A DNA stretch of 64,000 nucleotides, from positions 78,106-142,105 of the forward strand of contig JAIXMQ010000067.1 in NCBI GenBank assembly GCA_025716855.1, in the 5' to 3' direction. Position numbers and translations under genes: made by a program. This document shows, in pieces, positions 45,581-59,969 of the stretch. The DNA is from Pilaira anomala (taxonomy: Eukaryota > Mucoromycota > Mucoromycetes > Mucorales > Mucoraceae). Numbering within the stretch: position 1 is the first letter of the stretch; the number at the start of each line of letters is the position of its first letter. The notes under the pieces are model-generated. The model was not told the DNA's origin, did no database searches, and saw only the letters and a list, made by a program, of their open reading frames with translations.

Positions 45581-46590
45581 GTTTGTTATTTTTAAAGGAA
45601 AAAAAAAAGAAAGTTATAAACTGAAATGAAATGAAGAAAAGAGAAAAAGAGATTCCTTTTTTTTTTTTTAAAGATCACTTTTTTTCTTTTTTTTTGAGTG
45701 AATAGAATAATAAACTCAGATTTAAAAAAAAAATAAAAATAACAAAAACCTCTCTTTTTGTCTCTTTTTCGTTACATATTAAAGGGACAGGTCTCGGACT
45801 GGAATGAAACTGTATTTTAATCTTACGTCATGGTAACTGTATCCAAGATACTGTTTTCTTATTTATTTATTTTTTATTTGATGATACACAATTAATTGTA
45901 CATGAAGGGCAATTTTTGCAGAAAAATGCAACATTTTCTCCACTTCACTCTTTTCTATATGAATAACTCGATTTTTTTTTTTACCATTCAGCATCAATTT
46001 TCATATTGGCTTTTATATATGAATATATATAAAATTATACCCGGAAGTCTATATAAAGACTAGAGGATGATATCTTAAGATCTACGGCGGCCATTGGTAC
46101 GACAAACATAAAGATAAAGGTTTTATATCGCTATTTACCTTTTTATATATATATATATATATATATATTCTGCTCAAAGCAAAAAGTATATATATAATGC
46201 TACTTTGTATTGTCCTTAAACACTTTGCTGCATAGTAGATAGACTCTTGCAATACCTGATTTTAATTAATAGACATCTTTCAAGAGATAAACATGTCTGT
46301 TTATGGGAACAATAATGATAATCTCTCTCTCTCTCTCTCCTGTCTGACTCAGCAAGACTAAATCGTTGCTAAGCACTTGTCATACCCAATCAAACATCCA
46401 AATCCGTTTTATTTTGACCAAATCAAGATATTTTTTTTTTTAAAATTAAGCTTCTAAAAATACAAATAAAAAAGAGAGATTTATTTTGGGTTATGTATGT
46501 GTGTATGGTTTAGATTACATGAAAATTAAAATTATATAGATAAAAAAAGTTTTTTTTTTCTTGGTTTTTTTTTTCTTTGGTATGAATACT
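45581..46590. other. Intergenic region between myosin V 3' end and the transcription factor promoter
   Basis: No gene is seen. It contains a TA dinucleotide tract near 46144-46170 and a short CT run near 46322-46340. The transcription factor promoter lies next to 45580. Confidence 0.5.
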
Positions 46591-49348
46591 TTAAGAGGCA
46601 ACAGTATTAGCCATCTCATTATTTTGTTGAATTAAACTAGTTAAACGACGAAGACGCTTCAAGTTCAACTAAAGTATTAAAAAAAAAAAGATAAATAAAT
46701 AAATAATAATAAGCTTTTGTGTCATCAAGACTTACCCAAGATGGAAGATAGATTTCTGATCTAGTATCTCTTGGCACAGGTACTTCAAAAGGATTTGAAG
46801 TACTTTCAATAGAAACCGAATCTAATAACAAGACATCACTTTTATCTCCACTCACCACATGAGAAGCGACTGCCTTCAAGATTTCTGGCTTAATTGGATT
46901 TTCATAATCTGCGGTATAATACTGTGAAATCAATTTCTGAATTTGAGTAGGTGATAAGATCCAACAGACATCATAAATATTCTCAATATCTTCCAAAGTA
47001 GCCTTTTTGAATTGAAGTAATTTAGTCGTCTGCATCAAATGTTCCAACTGAAGTGCTCCTTCTGGTATATCATGACTCTTACACCATTCTTCAATACGTG
47101 TAATATTATATTGAATCTGCATCGCTCTCTTCCAAGAACAAAAGTTCTTTCGCATCAATAAATCATTAAATGCTGAAACACCAATCAATTTCAATAATTC
47201 AGTTAATGCCTGTGTAGCCACAGATTGTTCAATATAATAGCATTTCATCGTTCTCCAGATCTTGTTCAAGAAATTCAATAAATCATCCATAGAGTAACTA
47301 GGTTGACTAGATCCAATCAATAACTTGTTAAAGAATCGACCATTATCACTTGTAATAAATCCAGGTAACGATTGTCCTTCGACTACAGCAGGTACAATCA
47401 TCTTGCTTAAATGTTTCTTAATTTCCTTCATCCAAGCATGATAGATATTATCTTCCAAACACTGCATTTCAAACTTGATCGTCTCCATCAACTTACTGAA
47501 ATCATGTCGTCCCATCGACTTACGTTTATCCTGGAACAACTCTTGATCAATTTCAATATGTGCAATACAAATCAATGATAATAATTCATGCACATTTGTC
47601 AACCAAAACGTACAAGGCACAACCGCATCTTCATCCGTAAAGCTCAAAAATTGTTTTTGAATCGTATCCATCACATTAAACAATAATCTTTCGGATTCTT
47701 GTATATACCCAAATTCCCACATCTCATTCACTACCACACTAATTGTATGAGCAGGGAACAAGATTTCCTTTTGAGAAGGTGGGTTCTGTAAAGTAGGTAA
47801 AGGCATCTTGACCGACTTGATCAATCCTTGAAGAATTTCTTCTTGTAATGCATCTTCATTACGTAATAAAGCATGAATCTCTTCTTCAGGACTTTCATCA
47901 ATAGAACCAGATAATCCACCGCTTGCCTTGTTACCCAATAACGAACCGAAATGATCAATAGAGGCTGGACGAGGGTTCTTACCAAAGTTTTCATTATTTC
48001 GTACATTCTCCAATGAGTTCTTGAGTCGACTTCCATTGGCCATATCTGCCGAACTGTTTCTACGTGGTTTACGAATGGCTGTAGAAGATGGGTTAGGACT
48101 TGGTGTGACTGAGGTATTATTGGTTGGATACATGCCACCAGGGGATCGACTACGGTGACGAGGGAGCACACTGTCTGGATCCAATGACCTGTTGGGAGAA
48201 GGTGATGGATTACGCATCCCAGGCGCAGGAGAGATAGCACGTAAGGCATTATTAGATCCTTGCCTACGAGGAGTATGTAAGGCCTGAGACAACTGTGTCT
48301 TGAGTGCAGCCAACTGACTACGTAACTCTTGGACTTCAGATTCATCCGTAGCATTTTTAGCTCTTTCATCTGCCTCCTCCAACGACTTTTTCAAACTAGC
48401 GGTCTCCATCTTTTCAGTTTCTAACTGAGACTTGATCAAGGTCAATTCACGATCTTGACTCTTGATTTTCTCTGTAGCCATACGATGTTCAGATGTAAGT
48501 GAATTGAATTCAGATTGTAAGACATCATGTTGTTCCTTAGGTACAGTAGGTTCCTGAAGTTTTTCATCCAAGTTCTTGGCCCTTCTTTCCATCTTCTCAT
48601 ACTTATCAATCCAGTTCTTGATTTGAGCTTCAAGTTGTAAAGATCGATCGTTGGCTAATTTACGTTCATCTCGTACAGCTGTCAAAGTCTGAGTGAGTTC
48701 AACGACCTTGTTTTCTAATGCATAGGAGACTTCCTTGAAATGACTGACAGATCGTGCTTCGGTACGTAAACTCAATAATCGTTTACGTGCAATATTTCTT
48801 CGAATACAGGATTGAACATGAATGATCAATTCTCGTTTCGCCTTGAAACTCTTTCTTGCGAACCAACCACGAATGAGTTTTTGGATTTGAACTGCTGCTG
48901 CATGTTCACGACGTGCAACATGGTTGCGTTTAGCCAACTGAGATCGAACCACTGTAAATAATTATATATATATATATGAGTAAAGAGAGAAAAAGAAAAA
49001 GAGAGAGAGAGAGAAGGTAGAAATAAGGAATGAAAATACCTGTTTGTAATCTAAGAATGAAGGTTTGCTTCATCAAGAATTGTTTACGTGCAGTATATCT
49101 ACGCCAATTCTTTTGAATGATGATAGCAGCCTTTTCTTCCTTGAGTGCTTGAATCTTTGCTAATGCAACCTTTCGACGAGCAACACATTGAATCTGTACT
49201 GCCAATTCCTTTGTACGCAAGTACCGTGTACGATAAATAAATCGTCGCATATGTTTTTGTAAAGTGACTGCACATTCATTGAATCGATCTGATCTTAATT
49301 TTTCCAAATAAGCCAACTATTTAAATAAGAAATGTTTAAAATGCATAA

Positions 49349-49386
<38 letters not shown>

Positions 49387-50205
49387 CTTATTACCTGTCC
49401 TGCACGGAAGAAAATCTTTGTAATACCCACTTGAAATTTATCTTCATCCTTGATCGAATTACCCAAAATAACCGAACATAATTCTCTTACTTCCGGTTTG
49501 ACTTGAGGATCCCAATGTTTGGATGAAACCAATGCAAAGTATCGATCAGCAAATTCTTCAAATGTCCAACGAGAAGGGTATCCTGCACAACTGATTCGAA
49601 TTGTTTCCAATACACCACAAGCACGTAACTGTGAAAGTACCATACTTGGATCAAATTCCCAAGCTATCTTGGCTTCATTGGGTTTAATACATCGAATATA
49701 ATGTACATTTGTATGTCCAATCGTGTCCATTAAATTAATCAAGGAGTTCTTGAAGATGGAACCAAGTGTGGGTTTTCTTGCAATCATACTCATACGTTTA
49801 TTATTTTCAGGCTATTTGTAAGAGATGTTAGTATTTTTTTTTTTTTTATCAGATGAAGAAACTTACAGTGGGGATAGGGTTACTGGCGGCTGCTTTATCC
49901 AAAACATCTGTCAAGAAATCAAATTCAGCACTTTGTAAAAGTGATAAATGTTCATCAGGTACAGTATCCTTGTTCTTATCAATGAAACTTTCTGCTTCAT
50001 ATTGTACGTCTAAAGCATAATGAGCAATTGTGAATGCATTATTAGAGAACCGAGGCTTTTTGAAATAATTCTTAAAGTTGGGGCCATCAAAATTTGAATA
50101 CAATTTCTGTACAAATCCTTGATCTGATCCAGAAGGCAAACGAGATTCCTGATAGAATATAAAAATGATTTAGTATTGAGGTAATAAAAAAATAAATTTT
50201 CCATG

Positions 50206-50241
<36 letters not shown>

Positions 50242-52222
50242 TCATCTAATAAGGTCAAGATACCAAGCTTTCCTTCAATTAATTCAATACACTTTTGATT
50301 ATCACTAAACTCAATGAAAGTCCAATTAATCTTTTCACGCACATACTCTTCTTGTTCCAACTTGAAAACATGTTGATTGAACTGTTGTTGTAATTTTTCA
50401 TTTGCATAATTAATACAAAACTGTTCAAAAGAATTCTTCTTGAAATGTTCGAAACCATAGATATCAAGTACACCAATAAAGTTTGAAACAATGGATGGGT
50501 CAGGACAAGAAAGACTTTCGTTTGTAACAGACACAAGCCAATCGAATAAATTAGCATAGACGTATTTAGCTACTGAATCTTTTACAATATGAGCTTGTGC
50601 AGGACTCAAATTGGTCACGATCTTTTCGGACCGAGTCACGATTTGTTTACGTACAATCCATTTTCTGAATTCAGTTGCCTTGATACCCAATAATCGGGTT
50701 GTGATCAAGAGTGCTGGATCCGTTTCAGAAAGCATAGCATCTCCACGTCCCGTAATCTTGATATTACCTAAATGAAGCAAGGCAGCTAATAAACGAAAGA
50801 TCTTCCATTGTAACTGAACTGAGAGTCCAATAGTAGATAAAGCACGTTGAGTGATTTCAAATTCGGCAGCATCATCTACACCTGGAATGACTCCAGTACC
50901 ACTTTGATTTAAATAATGAAATTGACTGAAATCACCGAGTTCAAACTCTTTCTTTTCTGATAAAGGAATACCTGCACAAAGCTATACAACACAAACAAAT
51001 AAGTACATATGAATTCCTTAATTCCTTTTAGTGACTTACTTGATAAAAGATGTGATAATTTCTTTCAATTTCAGGTTGAAAAATTAATCGAGATCTTTCT
51101 AAAAGATAAGTTCGGATCTTGGCTCCAACAATATTTGCACCATCATCAAACTGAATTTCGATGTATTTACCAAATCGAGAAGAATTATCGTTTCGTGTTG
51201 TTTTAGCGTTACCAAATGCTTCCATGATAGGATTGGTTGCTACACAGTGAAAAAAAAATATATATATATTTTAGTTACTATGGCTACTATATAAAAAATG
51301 TATACATATATATTCTTTTTTTTTTACCCAAGATTTGTTCTTCAACTTCAGTCATGCCTAACTTTTGTTTCTTTCCTTGTGATTCCTGATCATCTGCAGT
51401 AGCAAAATACCGCATAATATATTTAGCACTTACAGTTTTACCTGCACCACTATATACATAAAAAAAAAAAAAAAAAAAAATTAAAAAAAAATCTCTTACA
51501 AATAACAGCAACACCCCCTGAGGGTTTCATATATTTTTTTTTTTTTTATTACCTTTCACCAGAAACAACAATAGTTTGATTTACTTGTTCACGAATCATA
51601 CAACGATAAGCATCTTCAGCAATAGCAAATAAATGAGGTTCAAGTTCACCACGTCTTCTACCAGAATATTGTTGAACGATATCTGGATCATATAATGCAA
51701 CACGATCAAATGGATTGACTGCGATCAAGACAATACCAGAATAAGTATAAATCAATCTTTGCATATAACGCGTGCGGATAGTATTTAATACTAAACAGAA
51801 ATGTCATCAGTCATACAAGGCCCCAACATGTTTTGCCTCATTGTTATTTTATATATATATATACCTGCAGGTTCGTTTAAATAACTCAAGTTAGTTAAAT
51901 CATCAGTATATTCCATCTTGGGTGGATTACGAAGCGGAGGTAATTTCGATCCACCATTTTTCTCCAGTTCTATCATTGTAGACTCAAATACATACTCCTA
52001 TATATCATTTTTCTATTAATAACCAAGAAAAAAAAATCATTTCTGCATAAAATACTTTACTCTATCGTCATCTTCATTGTCACTTGAAAAAACTATTCTC
52101 ACTTTAGTGTCTGTAATCTGACTTGAAGTACAAGTAGTTGAAACCCAGGCTTCTCTGTCATCTTCAAACCAAGCTTTTGTGCCTTGAGTGTACACTTGTA
52201 CTAGTTGATGAACACTCGTCAT
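46591..52222 (-). CDS. MYO2: Class V myosin heavy chain with IQ repeats, coiled coil and DIL cargo domain
   Basis: The start ATG is at 52222 ([20 protein letters not shown], the SH3-like N-terminal motor subdomain) and the stop at 46591-46593. About ten exons are seen; the P-loop GESGAGKT is split by an intron near 51552. The motor shows [49 protein letters not shown], the actin-binding HYIRCIKPN and the converter [14 protein letters not shown]. About six IQ motifs follow (e.g. [44 protein letters not shown]), then a coiled coil (about 48740-48290), a Ser/Pro/Arg-rich linker, and the dilute (DIL) domain ([53 protein letters not shown]). The last short exon encodes [20 protein letters not shown]. 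It carries vesicles and organelles along actin. Confidence 0.97.
49352..49386 (+). repeat. Poly-T tract of about 35 bases within a myosin V intron
   Basis: An uninterrupted T run in the intron between the motor end and the IQ region. On the transcript it is poly-A just after the donor, an unusual place. Similar tracts occur at 50210-50238, 53847-53872 and 59933-59967. Confidence 0.9.
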
Positions 52223-54176
52223 GCTTTTATATATAAGTTACTTTTTTTTTTTTTTTTTTTAAAAAAAATAATAAAATAGAAAAAGAGAAAAAAAAAAAAG
52301 AATAAAAAAAAAATAATAACACAACACACTTAAAACTCTATAAGCAGTCGTGTGACCCTCTCTTGAAAAAAAAAAGTTTATTGGAAAAAGCGTCAGGAAC
52401 ATTAAAAAACGTTATCGATGCAGTTCATATATTTACACAACAGTAAACTTTTTACTACTGACTCTCATCACCCCCTTTATTTTGCCTTTAATTATAATAT
52501 ACAAATCAAATGACTGCTGCTGCTTCTTTCAAACTATATATCATTCTTCCCATCAGACCCGTCTTCCGGTAACCAACTCCGCCAGAAGTCTCTTCTTTTG
52601 TATCAATCGTGTTACTTTTTTACTGAAGACACAAAAAACTTTTTGTATTGTACTTGTACATGTTATTTTATTTATTCTCTCTTTTTCAAAGAAGAAAAAA
52701 AAAGAAAGAAAAAGAAATTAATAGAAAAATCAAAAGAGAAAAAAAAATCAGGTACGTATCGATATAAATAGATTAAATAGTTTTTGGCATGAAAAGGGTT
52801 TTTTAACTTTTTTTTTTTTTTTCAATCTTTTAGTCATGTTACACCAATCTTTTGGTAAAACTTCTGTCCTTGAATCCCATTATAAAAGATCTCTTGTTGT
52901 TTGTTAAGAAAAAATGACCTGACTTGTAATCATTCTCTAATAACCAAGCAACATTTGATGGCTGTCTTTTGACAAAATGATATATTGGGAGTACAAACCC
53001 ATCCTTATTTTGGTATTTTACCCTTTCTAAAAAATAAAATAGGTAGATCATACAGAAAAGAGCGATATGTACAGATTAGAAAATACGCGTATCTATCTTC
53101 TTCATATGTAAATAAAAAGGACATATAATCAACTTTGTCTTACAACCGTTGCTTTAAAAGAGTGCATGTGAAAAGAAATGCACATATAGAATAGAATTCT
53201 AAAAACAAATGAAGCATCAGCTTCTCTTTCTTTAAAGTTTCTTTTCGAGAGAAACAAGTGTTTATACATCAAAAAAAGATGCCCTTTTTTATTGGACTCC
53301 TTCTTGTTGCCTAGATACAGAGAGAGAGAGAATGAAAATCAAATCATATTGCTACCTAACAAAATTCAGGGCACAAAAAAAAAAGGGAGTTCGAAATCAA
53401 CAATAGTCGTGAGACAAATATAGAGTGTGCGTATATGTAATGTCTTTGGTACACTTTCTAACTTGAGATTATATCCCATGGCTTTAACCCATTAATATAT
53501 TACTTTTCAGACAAGCTGCATGAGTAAAGAAGAAAAAAAAAAAGCTTACATCATACGGACCATCAAAAAAAAAAGCCGGTCGCTCAAAAAATCATTGTCT
53601 TCACAAAGTTCCGAGTAGTATCACATAAAACAACAAACACTTAAAATTGTAAACTTGACCAACTAATGCTATTGACAAAAGCTTAAAGTAAAAGTTCAAG
53701 CAATATCATTTGAATTGGTCTTGCTTGATACTATTCTTCTTATCCAGTTCACCAACTAATTGATTTTCCTTTTTTCTACACAAGTTAATTTTGAAGTACA
53801 CATGTGATACATTATTAGGCAAAAAGTAGGTTAAACATTTACATCTAAAAAAAAAAAAAAAAAAAAAAAAAACGAATAAGCAAATATTTTTTGGTAAATA
53901 AATATATTATTTTTACTATTCTAATCTTTAAAAAAAAAATGCGCAGCTATTTACGCTTTTTAACGTTAAATTTCTTTTTTTAAAAAAAAATACATTTACA
54001 CACTCTTTAATTAAACATATATACAATGTGGGTTACATAAATTACAATAAAATAAACTCGTTTGTAACACAGATGTATCTGTGCACACGGAAAAGTCAAA
54101 ACTTTTTCTTTATAAACTGAAGAAAATTTATTTATTTATTTTCTTTTCTTTTTTCCTTACACCAACTTGAACTCTC

Positions 54177-54218
<42 letters not shown>

Positions 54219-54222
54219 AATT
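52223..54222. other. 2-kb intergenic region between myosin V and the pathogen-related-like gene
   Basis: No convincing gene. It includes the myosin V promoter (poly-T/A tracts at 52242-52260) and a long AT-rich stretch. Short frames at 52482-52721 and 52839-53051 have biased composition and no domains. The right end is the promoter of the next gene, with the CT microsatellite. Confidence 0.5.
54179..54212 (+). repeat. CT dinucleotide microsatellite in a 5' leader
   Basis: About 17 CT units end roughly 10 bases before the ATG at 54223. Pyrimidine-rich tracts of this kind mark transcription start regions in fungal genes and may be promoter or leader elements. Confidence 0.9.
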
Positions 54223-55119
54223 ATGTCTCTTCCTGATTTTATGACAAATCCAAATGCCGTCCTTGGAGATAAGGATCATGCATGGCGTTATAACCGTATC
54301 CCTGACTACAATAAGGTCAATGCTACTTATGAAGAAGGTAAAATATGCTTTTATTTAACCATATAACCACATCCCCATTGATTTTTTTTTTAAAATTAGA
54401 AAAGACCGTGACTCATGAAGAAGGATCTCTTGGTTTTCTTGTTTCCAACTTGGTCAAGGTAAAAATTATATACATAAATATCATCTTTAAAAAGCATCCA
54501 TCATAACATACATATGTAGAATTGGGAAAAGGAAATGTCTTATAAGCTCCGTCCTGACCAAATCCGTACCATCAATCCTGAAAAATACAGGTTCTCTGTG
54601 AACGGTAAACCCTGGCAAACCATTGAGGAGATGTTACAAGTAAATTTTAATAAAACTTTCACATTCAAATCATTTTACTTACTTTATAAACAATAGATTG
54701 GTACTTATAACGCTCTTATCGGTGATACTGAACTCTACAAGGCAAGTGAAATGGACTTTAGCGAATCCCATAAACTCTTCAAGAGAGCTTTACGTGCATT
54801 CTCTTGGGAAGTCATTGAAGTCTATAGCGGTCCACCTACCGTTGCATTCAAATGGAGACACTGGGGCTTACACTCTGGTGATTTATCCGTTAAAGTAGGT
54901 GACGGTAAGAAGCTTGAGGCCCACGCAACAAACGAGGTAATTGAAGTCTTTGGTGTTTCCGTTGCTAAAGTCAATGAAAAGTTTGAGATTGAAGATCTTG
55001 AGACCTTTTATGATCCTTCGGATATGTTGAGACAAATGGCCAAGAACAGAAAGGTGGGTTCTGCTGAAGAAGAACAGTTATTGGCTCCCTCTGGCAAATG
55101 TCCCTTTAACCCTAAATAA
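54223..55119 (+). CDS. Pathogen-related-protein homologue (NTF2-like/SnoaL-type fold)
   Basis: Four exons, 54223-54337, 54400-54458, 54520-54639 and 54697-55119, give 238 residues in phase. The sequence follows the plant pathogen-related protein family along its length: EEGSLGFLVSNLVKNWEKEM, INPEKYRFSVNG, QIGTYNALIGDTELY, SHKLFKRALRAFSWEVIEVY-SGPPTVAFKWRHWG, VIEVFGVSVAKVNE and EDLETFYDPSDML. The C-terminal half has the NTF2-like cone fold with the W-E-V, F-K-x-R-H-W-G and FYDP signatures. The biochemical role is not established; family members are cytosolic and induced by stress in plants, and homologues are common in fungi. No signal peptide is seen. Confidence 0.85.
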
Positions 55120-55441
55120 TTTATATCCCTCCCTCCCCCCCCCCCTTTTTTTTTATTTATTAAAAGATTGTTGTCCTTTTTTTTTTTTTTTTTTTTTTTA
55201 CAACACTAAATCATAAAGTTGCACAGAGAACTATCAATATTCGGTTTCCCTCTACTGCTAATTATAAATTTTCAGAAATCATACACACACAACATGTAAT
55301 ACAACAAACAAAAAAAAACATTTATATAATTAATTGTGTTACATTTTTGATAAATTGAATTTATTGATACTACTTTAAACAGAGAGAGACAGAGAGAGAC
55401 AGAGAGAGAGAGAGCTTCTTCTTTTTTTTTTTTTTTACAAC
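55120..55441. other. Short intergenic region between convergent genes
   Basis: A poly-C/poly-T stretch right after the stop at 55119, a T tract at 55176-55199, and a GAGAGACA repeat at 55380-55414. Nothing else. Confidence 0.6.
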
Positions 55442-57445
55442 TTAATACTTTCCTCCATCTAAATACCGATCCCTTTCAATTTGTGCTGGTGTCTTATTAT
55501 CCATCCAGGGTATACCACCACGACTCTTTTGTCCTTTCCTCATTGTACTAAAGAAAGCACGCTTATTGACTGTACTATTTGGCCCAATACTTTCAAACAT
55601 TTGTGGCATTTCATCCTCTACTTCTTCATCTGCAGCAGCTGCCTGTTGTTCTTGTTCATCCATCATTTGAGTCACAGAAGGTCTTGATTGTCTCTTTTGA
55701 TTTGCTCTTCCGTTCCAAGTTCTTGCATTCACCGAGTACCCACCGGAACTAATTCGAAGTGCTGTAGCAGCGCTATTTCCTCCACTACTTTTACGACTAT
55801 GACCTCGACTACTATCTGCACTACTATTTCGTGGTAAAGCCTCCATGGTTGCAGTTGAAAACCTGTTATTGGACGAGAACAAATTATCTTGTTGTTGTAC
55901 CTTATTGCTTCCTCCACCATTTCTTTGTCTAGTCGGTGTTTCATCGAGTACCATTGTACGTGCTGTAGAAGAAGAAAAGGATGCAGTTGGTTGTGGTCCT
56001 CCACCTTGTTGAAGAAAGTCATCGGTTGAATTACGTAACATTGAATTACGTTGTGCGACTTGTGAGGTTAATAAAGATTTAGTCAAGAGAGAAGAGGATT
56101 GATGTCTACCACTACTGTTAGATTTATTTTGTTGAGATGGTTGTAAAGAGACAACACTATCAGTTTCAGACGAGATACTAAACATCGATCCACTTTCTTT
56201 CATGTTCCAAGTATCTTGTAACATACGTCGAATGGTATCTACTTCACCATGAGATGATTTACCAAGTGTTCCTTTAGATACATCCTTGATTTTTTTAGCA
56301 GGTGATTCTGTTGCTGATACTACGCGTAGGCTAGGTCCTTGATCTTCATCACCAAGAGCATACTTTGGAGACGACTCTGGAATATAAGTCACAGGTAAAC
56401 TAGGTCGACTATTTCTCCCTGAAGTATTTCTTACGCTCTTTTGTCGAATCGATTGAAACCGATTATCCTCCTCTTGTGGATCAGAATCCATCAATTCCAT
56501 CTTTTGACTATCATCAGGTACTACTTTATTTGAATTATTATTTCCTGAAGAGGCGTGATCAAATAATCCCTTGATACTTCGATTGACATCTTTGGCTCCA
56601 GCAGTTAAATTTCTTAATGTATTTCGACTGAGTGTACCCTTTCGAAATGATTCTCGATGAGTCATGGGTTGCTCTTGTTGTTGTCCTTGCTGTTCAATAA
56701 ATAATGCCATATTCGATTTTGACATCGTACCAAAAATAGATGTACAAAGAGAAGCACGGTATTGATTAGGAGAATTAGAACTATTTGAGCCTGCAGATAC
56801 ATTTTCAAATAAGGGGTTATCTAAATCTTCTTCTAATGGTGCTGCTGCTGCTGCTGCTGCTGCTGGTGGTGGTGCTGGTGCTGGTATAGTATTTTTTATT
56901 ATAGATTTATCTTGATCGGTTTGATTGGATCCTCCCCACCAACCAGCAATATCTACTGCACTTACTCCACCACTCTTTCTTGAACTGGTTCGAGTCGATG
57001 CAGCAGCAGCAGCAGGCATGGATGGAATCTCTTGATCATCTTCAAAGTATACACTTTCACGTACCATACGTCTCATAGAACCTGAAGTAATTGTCATATG
57101 TTCTCCACTCGTTCTAGGTGCACCACGAATACTACCAAATCGCATCGACCCATTGTTCTTGGGTACCCTGACTGTAGCAAACTGTTGAAGTTCTGCAGGT
57201 AAACTATCATGATTGACTACCATCGATCGAGTCTTTGTCTTTCGAGAAGCAGATCGAATAATTCGTTTAGCTGCACGCACAGGTTCTTGTTCGTTCATCA
57301 TATCATCCTCTTCTTCTAAAATAGTACTATTGTCTTCCATTGGTTTTGTATCTACAAAAGAAGAAGGCTCTCGAACATGAACAATGGTTTTATTAGAATC
57401 CATTGTGATTTGACTTGGGTTTTCAGTTGGATAGTGGATGGGTTC

Positions 57446-57507
<62 letters not shown>

Positions 57508-58282
57508 GCTGTGGAGGAGAAGGAGATGGTGTTGGTTGCTGCTTTACTTTAGTAGGTGAGGGTGGTGTAGATACAACAGGTGCAAACATGTTTTGAGCTG
57601 TAGCTCTTGCTGGTTTTTGTTGTAATCGAAATGATTGATATAACGAACTTTTAATTGTAGCTGCCTTTTGAGAAATATTGGTTGCAGCAGCAGCATAAAA
57701 TGAAGTACTACTGCTATTATTATTATTATTATTACTACCACTTTCTACATCGATTGAAATAAATTCCTTTGTTGTGTTTGGTTTTAAATACTTTTGATAC
57801 AAGTCTTGACTTGCTTGGTTATCCTCTAATTCCATTTTATCAGAAAAAAAAGAGGTTGAAGGGGGTGGCAGTGGTAATGAAATTTTTATCTCCTGTTGTT
57901 GTTGTTGCTGTTGTTCTGGTTGTTCTGGTTGTTCAGGAGTATGAATTACGTAATCTGATTCGTTAATAATATCTGATTTCTTCTCCTCTATTATTTCTCG
58001 TTTAATGATAGATGGTACTTTTGGTATAAAATCGTCTTTTACACGCTTTTGTTGTTGATGAACTAGTGTTTGAAATGAATTAAGTGACTCTGATTTTTTT
58101 GTTGTAGTCTTTTTTTCTTCTGATTCTTCTTCTATTGATCGATGGATAGTTTCAATTGAATTAGATCTTGTGCGTTTACTTCTTTTTCTTGTATAAAATA
58201 TCGCAAATAATATAATTGATAGAACTATAATGACAATAATAACAATTACCCAAATAGGTATTGGTGATGTGTTATTTTCCAT
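55442..58282 (-). CDS. Large single-span membrane protein, Ser/Gln-rich cytoplasmic region, unknown function
   Basis: A single open frame of 946 residues. It starts MENNTSPIPIWVIVIIVIIV: a very short N-terminus, then one hydrophobic segment (about residues 8-31) and a basic stop-transfer stretch (TRKRSKRTRS). That predicts a type III single-span protein with the bulk in the cytosol. The rest is low complexity: poly-Q runs (about 20 Q near 57450-57510), Ser/Asn stretches, poly-A, and basic clusters with serine (RTSSRKSGG, RQKSVRNTSGRNSRPSLP) that look like kinase sites. The C-terminus is conserved-looking (KRAFFSTMRKGQKSRGGIPW-MDNKTPAQIERDRYLDGGKY). No catalytic domain is seen. It could be a cell-surface or cortical scaffold; the family is not recognised. 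Confidence 0.75.
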
Positions 58283-59388
58283 TTTTTAATAATTATTTCT
58301 TGTTTATATAAAACAATTAATAATTTAAAAAAAAAAAAAAAAAAAAAATTGTCGTTTTACTTACGGTACAAGAAAAAAAAAAAAAAAAAAAAAAAAAAAG
58401 GAAATATAAAATAAAAAAAGATTATATATTTATATATATTAAAATATATATATATAAAAAAAAAAGAAGTTAAAATGAAGAAAAGAAAATATAAAAAAAA
58501 AAGAAAGAAAAAAAAATTAAAGGATGGAATTATCAAAACGACAAAAGGGATATGATAATGGATGAATACAAAACGGAATAAAAGTAAAAAAAAAAAAAAA
58601 TAATAATAATAAGGGGCATCCTCATTTATAAAAGGAGTAATAAACTCATCACACGCTTCTCTCTTCTTTTTTTTTTCACAGTAAAAAGAACAAGGCATTA
58701 CATATAGACCGCGTTTATAATTATACAAGAAAAAACTTGATTTTTATTAAATGGTTTAAAAATAGTTGGTTTATACACTGGTGGGCTTCGTTTAAATTAT
58801 GTATATATATAAAAAAAAGGGAAAAATCTGTCATACACACCCAAATACACTCAATTATGTTGAGTTTAGTAACTCAATATATTACCATTGTCGTCTATAA
58901 TGCATCATGTTCGCTCCTTTTTACTTGATGCAGATCATTGATTTTTAAAATTACTTTCTCTCTCTCTCTTATTGAGCATCAACTTGTACATATAAACTCA
59001 ATACTTGTAAAATAGATATGTAGATTTTATATGTCTCTTAGTAAAAAGAGAGAGTGAGAGAAAAGATAAAAAATAAAAATAAAAAAGTTACATCTATTAT
59101 ATAGTGTTTTTTTAAGGCATTCTTTTTTTGACGTGGAGCATATAAAGTGCTACACACTCTCGTCTGTCAACAACAAGTATCAATCGATCGTGTAATGTAA
59201 TTGGTAGAAAGGAAGGGAGAAAAAAAAAACCAAGGAGAAGAGCATTACTTGTACAGTCTCACTCTCTGTTTTTCTCCTGATTATTTTGATAGATGCAAGA
59301 CACTTTTTTTATAACCCTTTTTTATTTAAATCACATTAAAGAACCTAGATATCATATAGTGTCACTTTACTATACAATCTAAGCTTGT

Positions 59389-59421
<33 letters not shown>

Positions 59422-59652
59422 TGTATTACACTTTTATGTAAAAAAAAAAAACACTCAGTTTAATTCATATAAAAACAGCCTTCTTATATATAGTCTCTTC
59501 TTTTTTTGTTCTTTTCCACAACTTAGATTATTATGATTAGGATGATTATAAAGTAAACCAATCATGAAAATATGATTTTTTTTTTTTTTTTTAGTAGTTG
59601 AAAAGACAACTTGTCTAAATCATTTAAAATTCGTTACTTTATAAAAGATTTA
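58283..59652. other. Intergenic region with long A/T tracts
   Basis: This is the promoter side of the 946-residue gene and the 3' flank of VPS23. Poly-A tracts occur at 58326-58348, 58373-58399 and 59392-59419. No gene is seen. Confidence 0.5.
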
Positions 59653-59927
59653 TTAAGTAGTCTGTGTAATCTTTTTTATCAATGCTCTTTTCATAAATTG
59701 TTCCCTTGATAACATACGTGTATACTATAATTTTGTTTGTTTGTTAAGATTTCATGTGATCACAATTATATAATCTGTAATTTTTACCTTCATAAATGTA
59801 GACAAATCAATTCTTTCAGAATTAAGTGCTTTTGCCAAGAAATAAACTGTATCTGAAATTGCATTATCATCACCAACTAACTCAAATAACCTAAAAAAAA
59901 ATAACCCTTGTCAATAAACTTTGTTTA

Positions 59928-59969
<42 letters not shown>

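Noticed and set aside
54751..55119. Alternative start of the pathogen-related-like gene at the internal ATG in exon 4
   Set aside because: Three upstream exons extend the family similarity continuously to the ATG at 54223.
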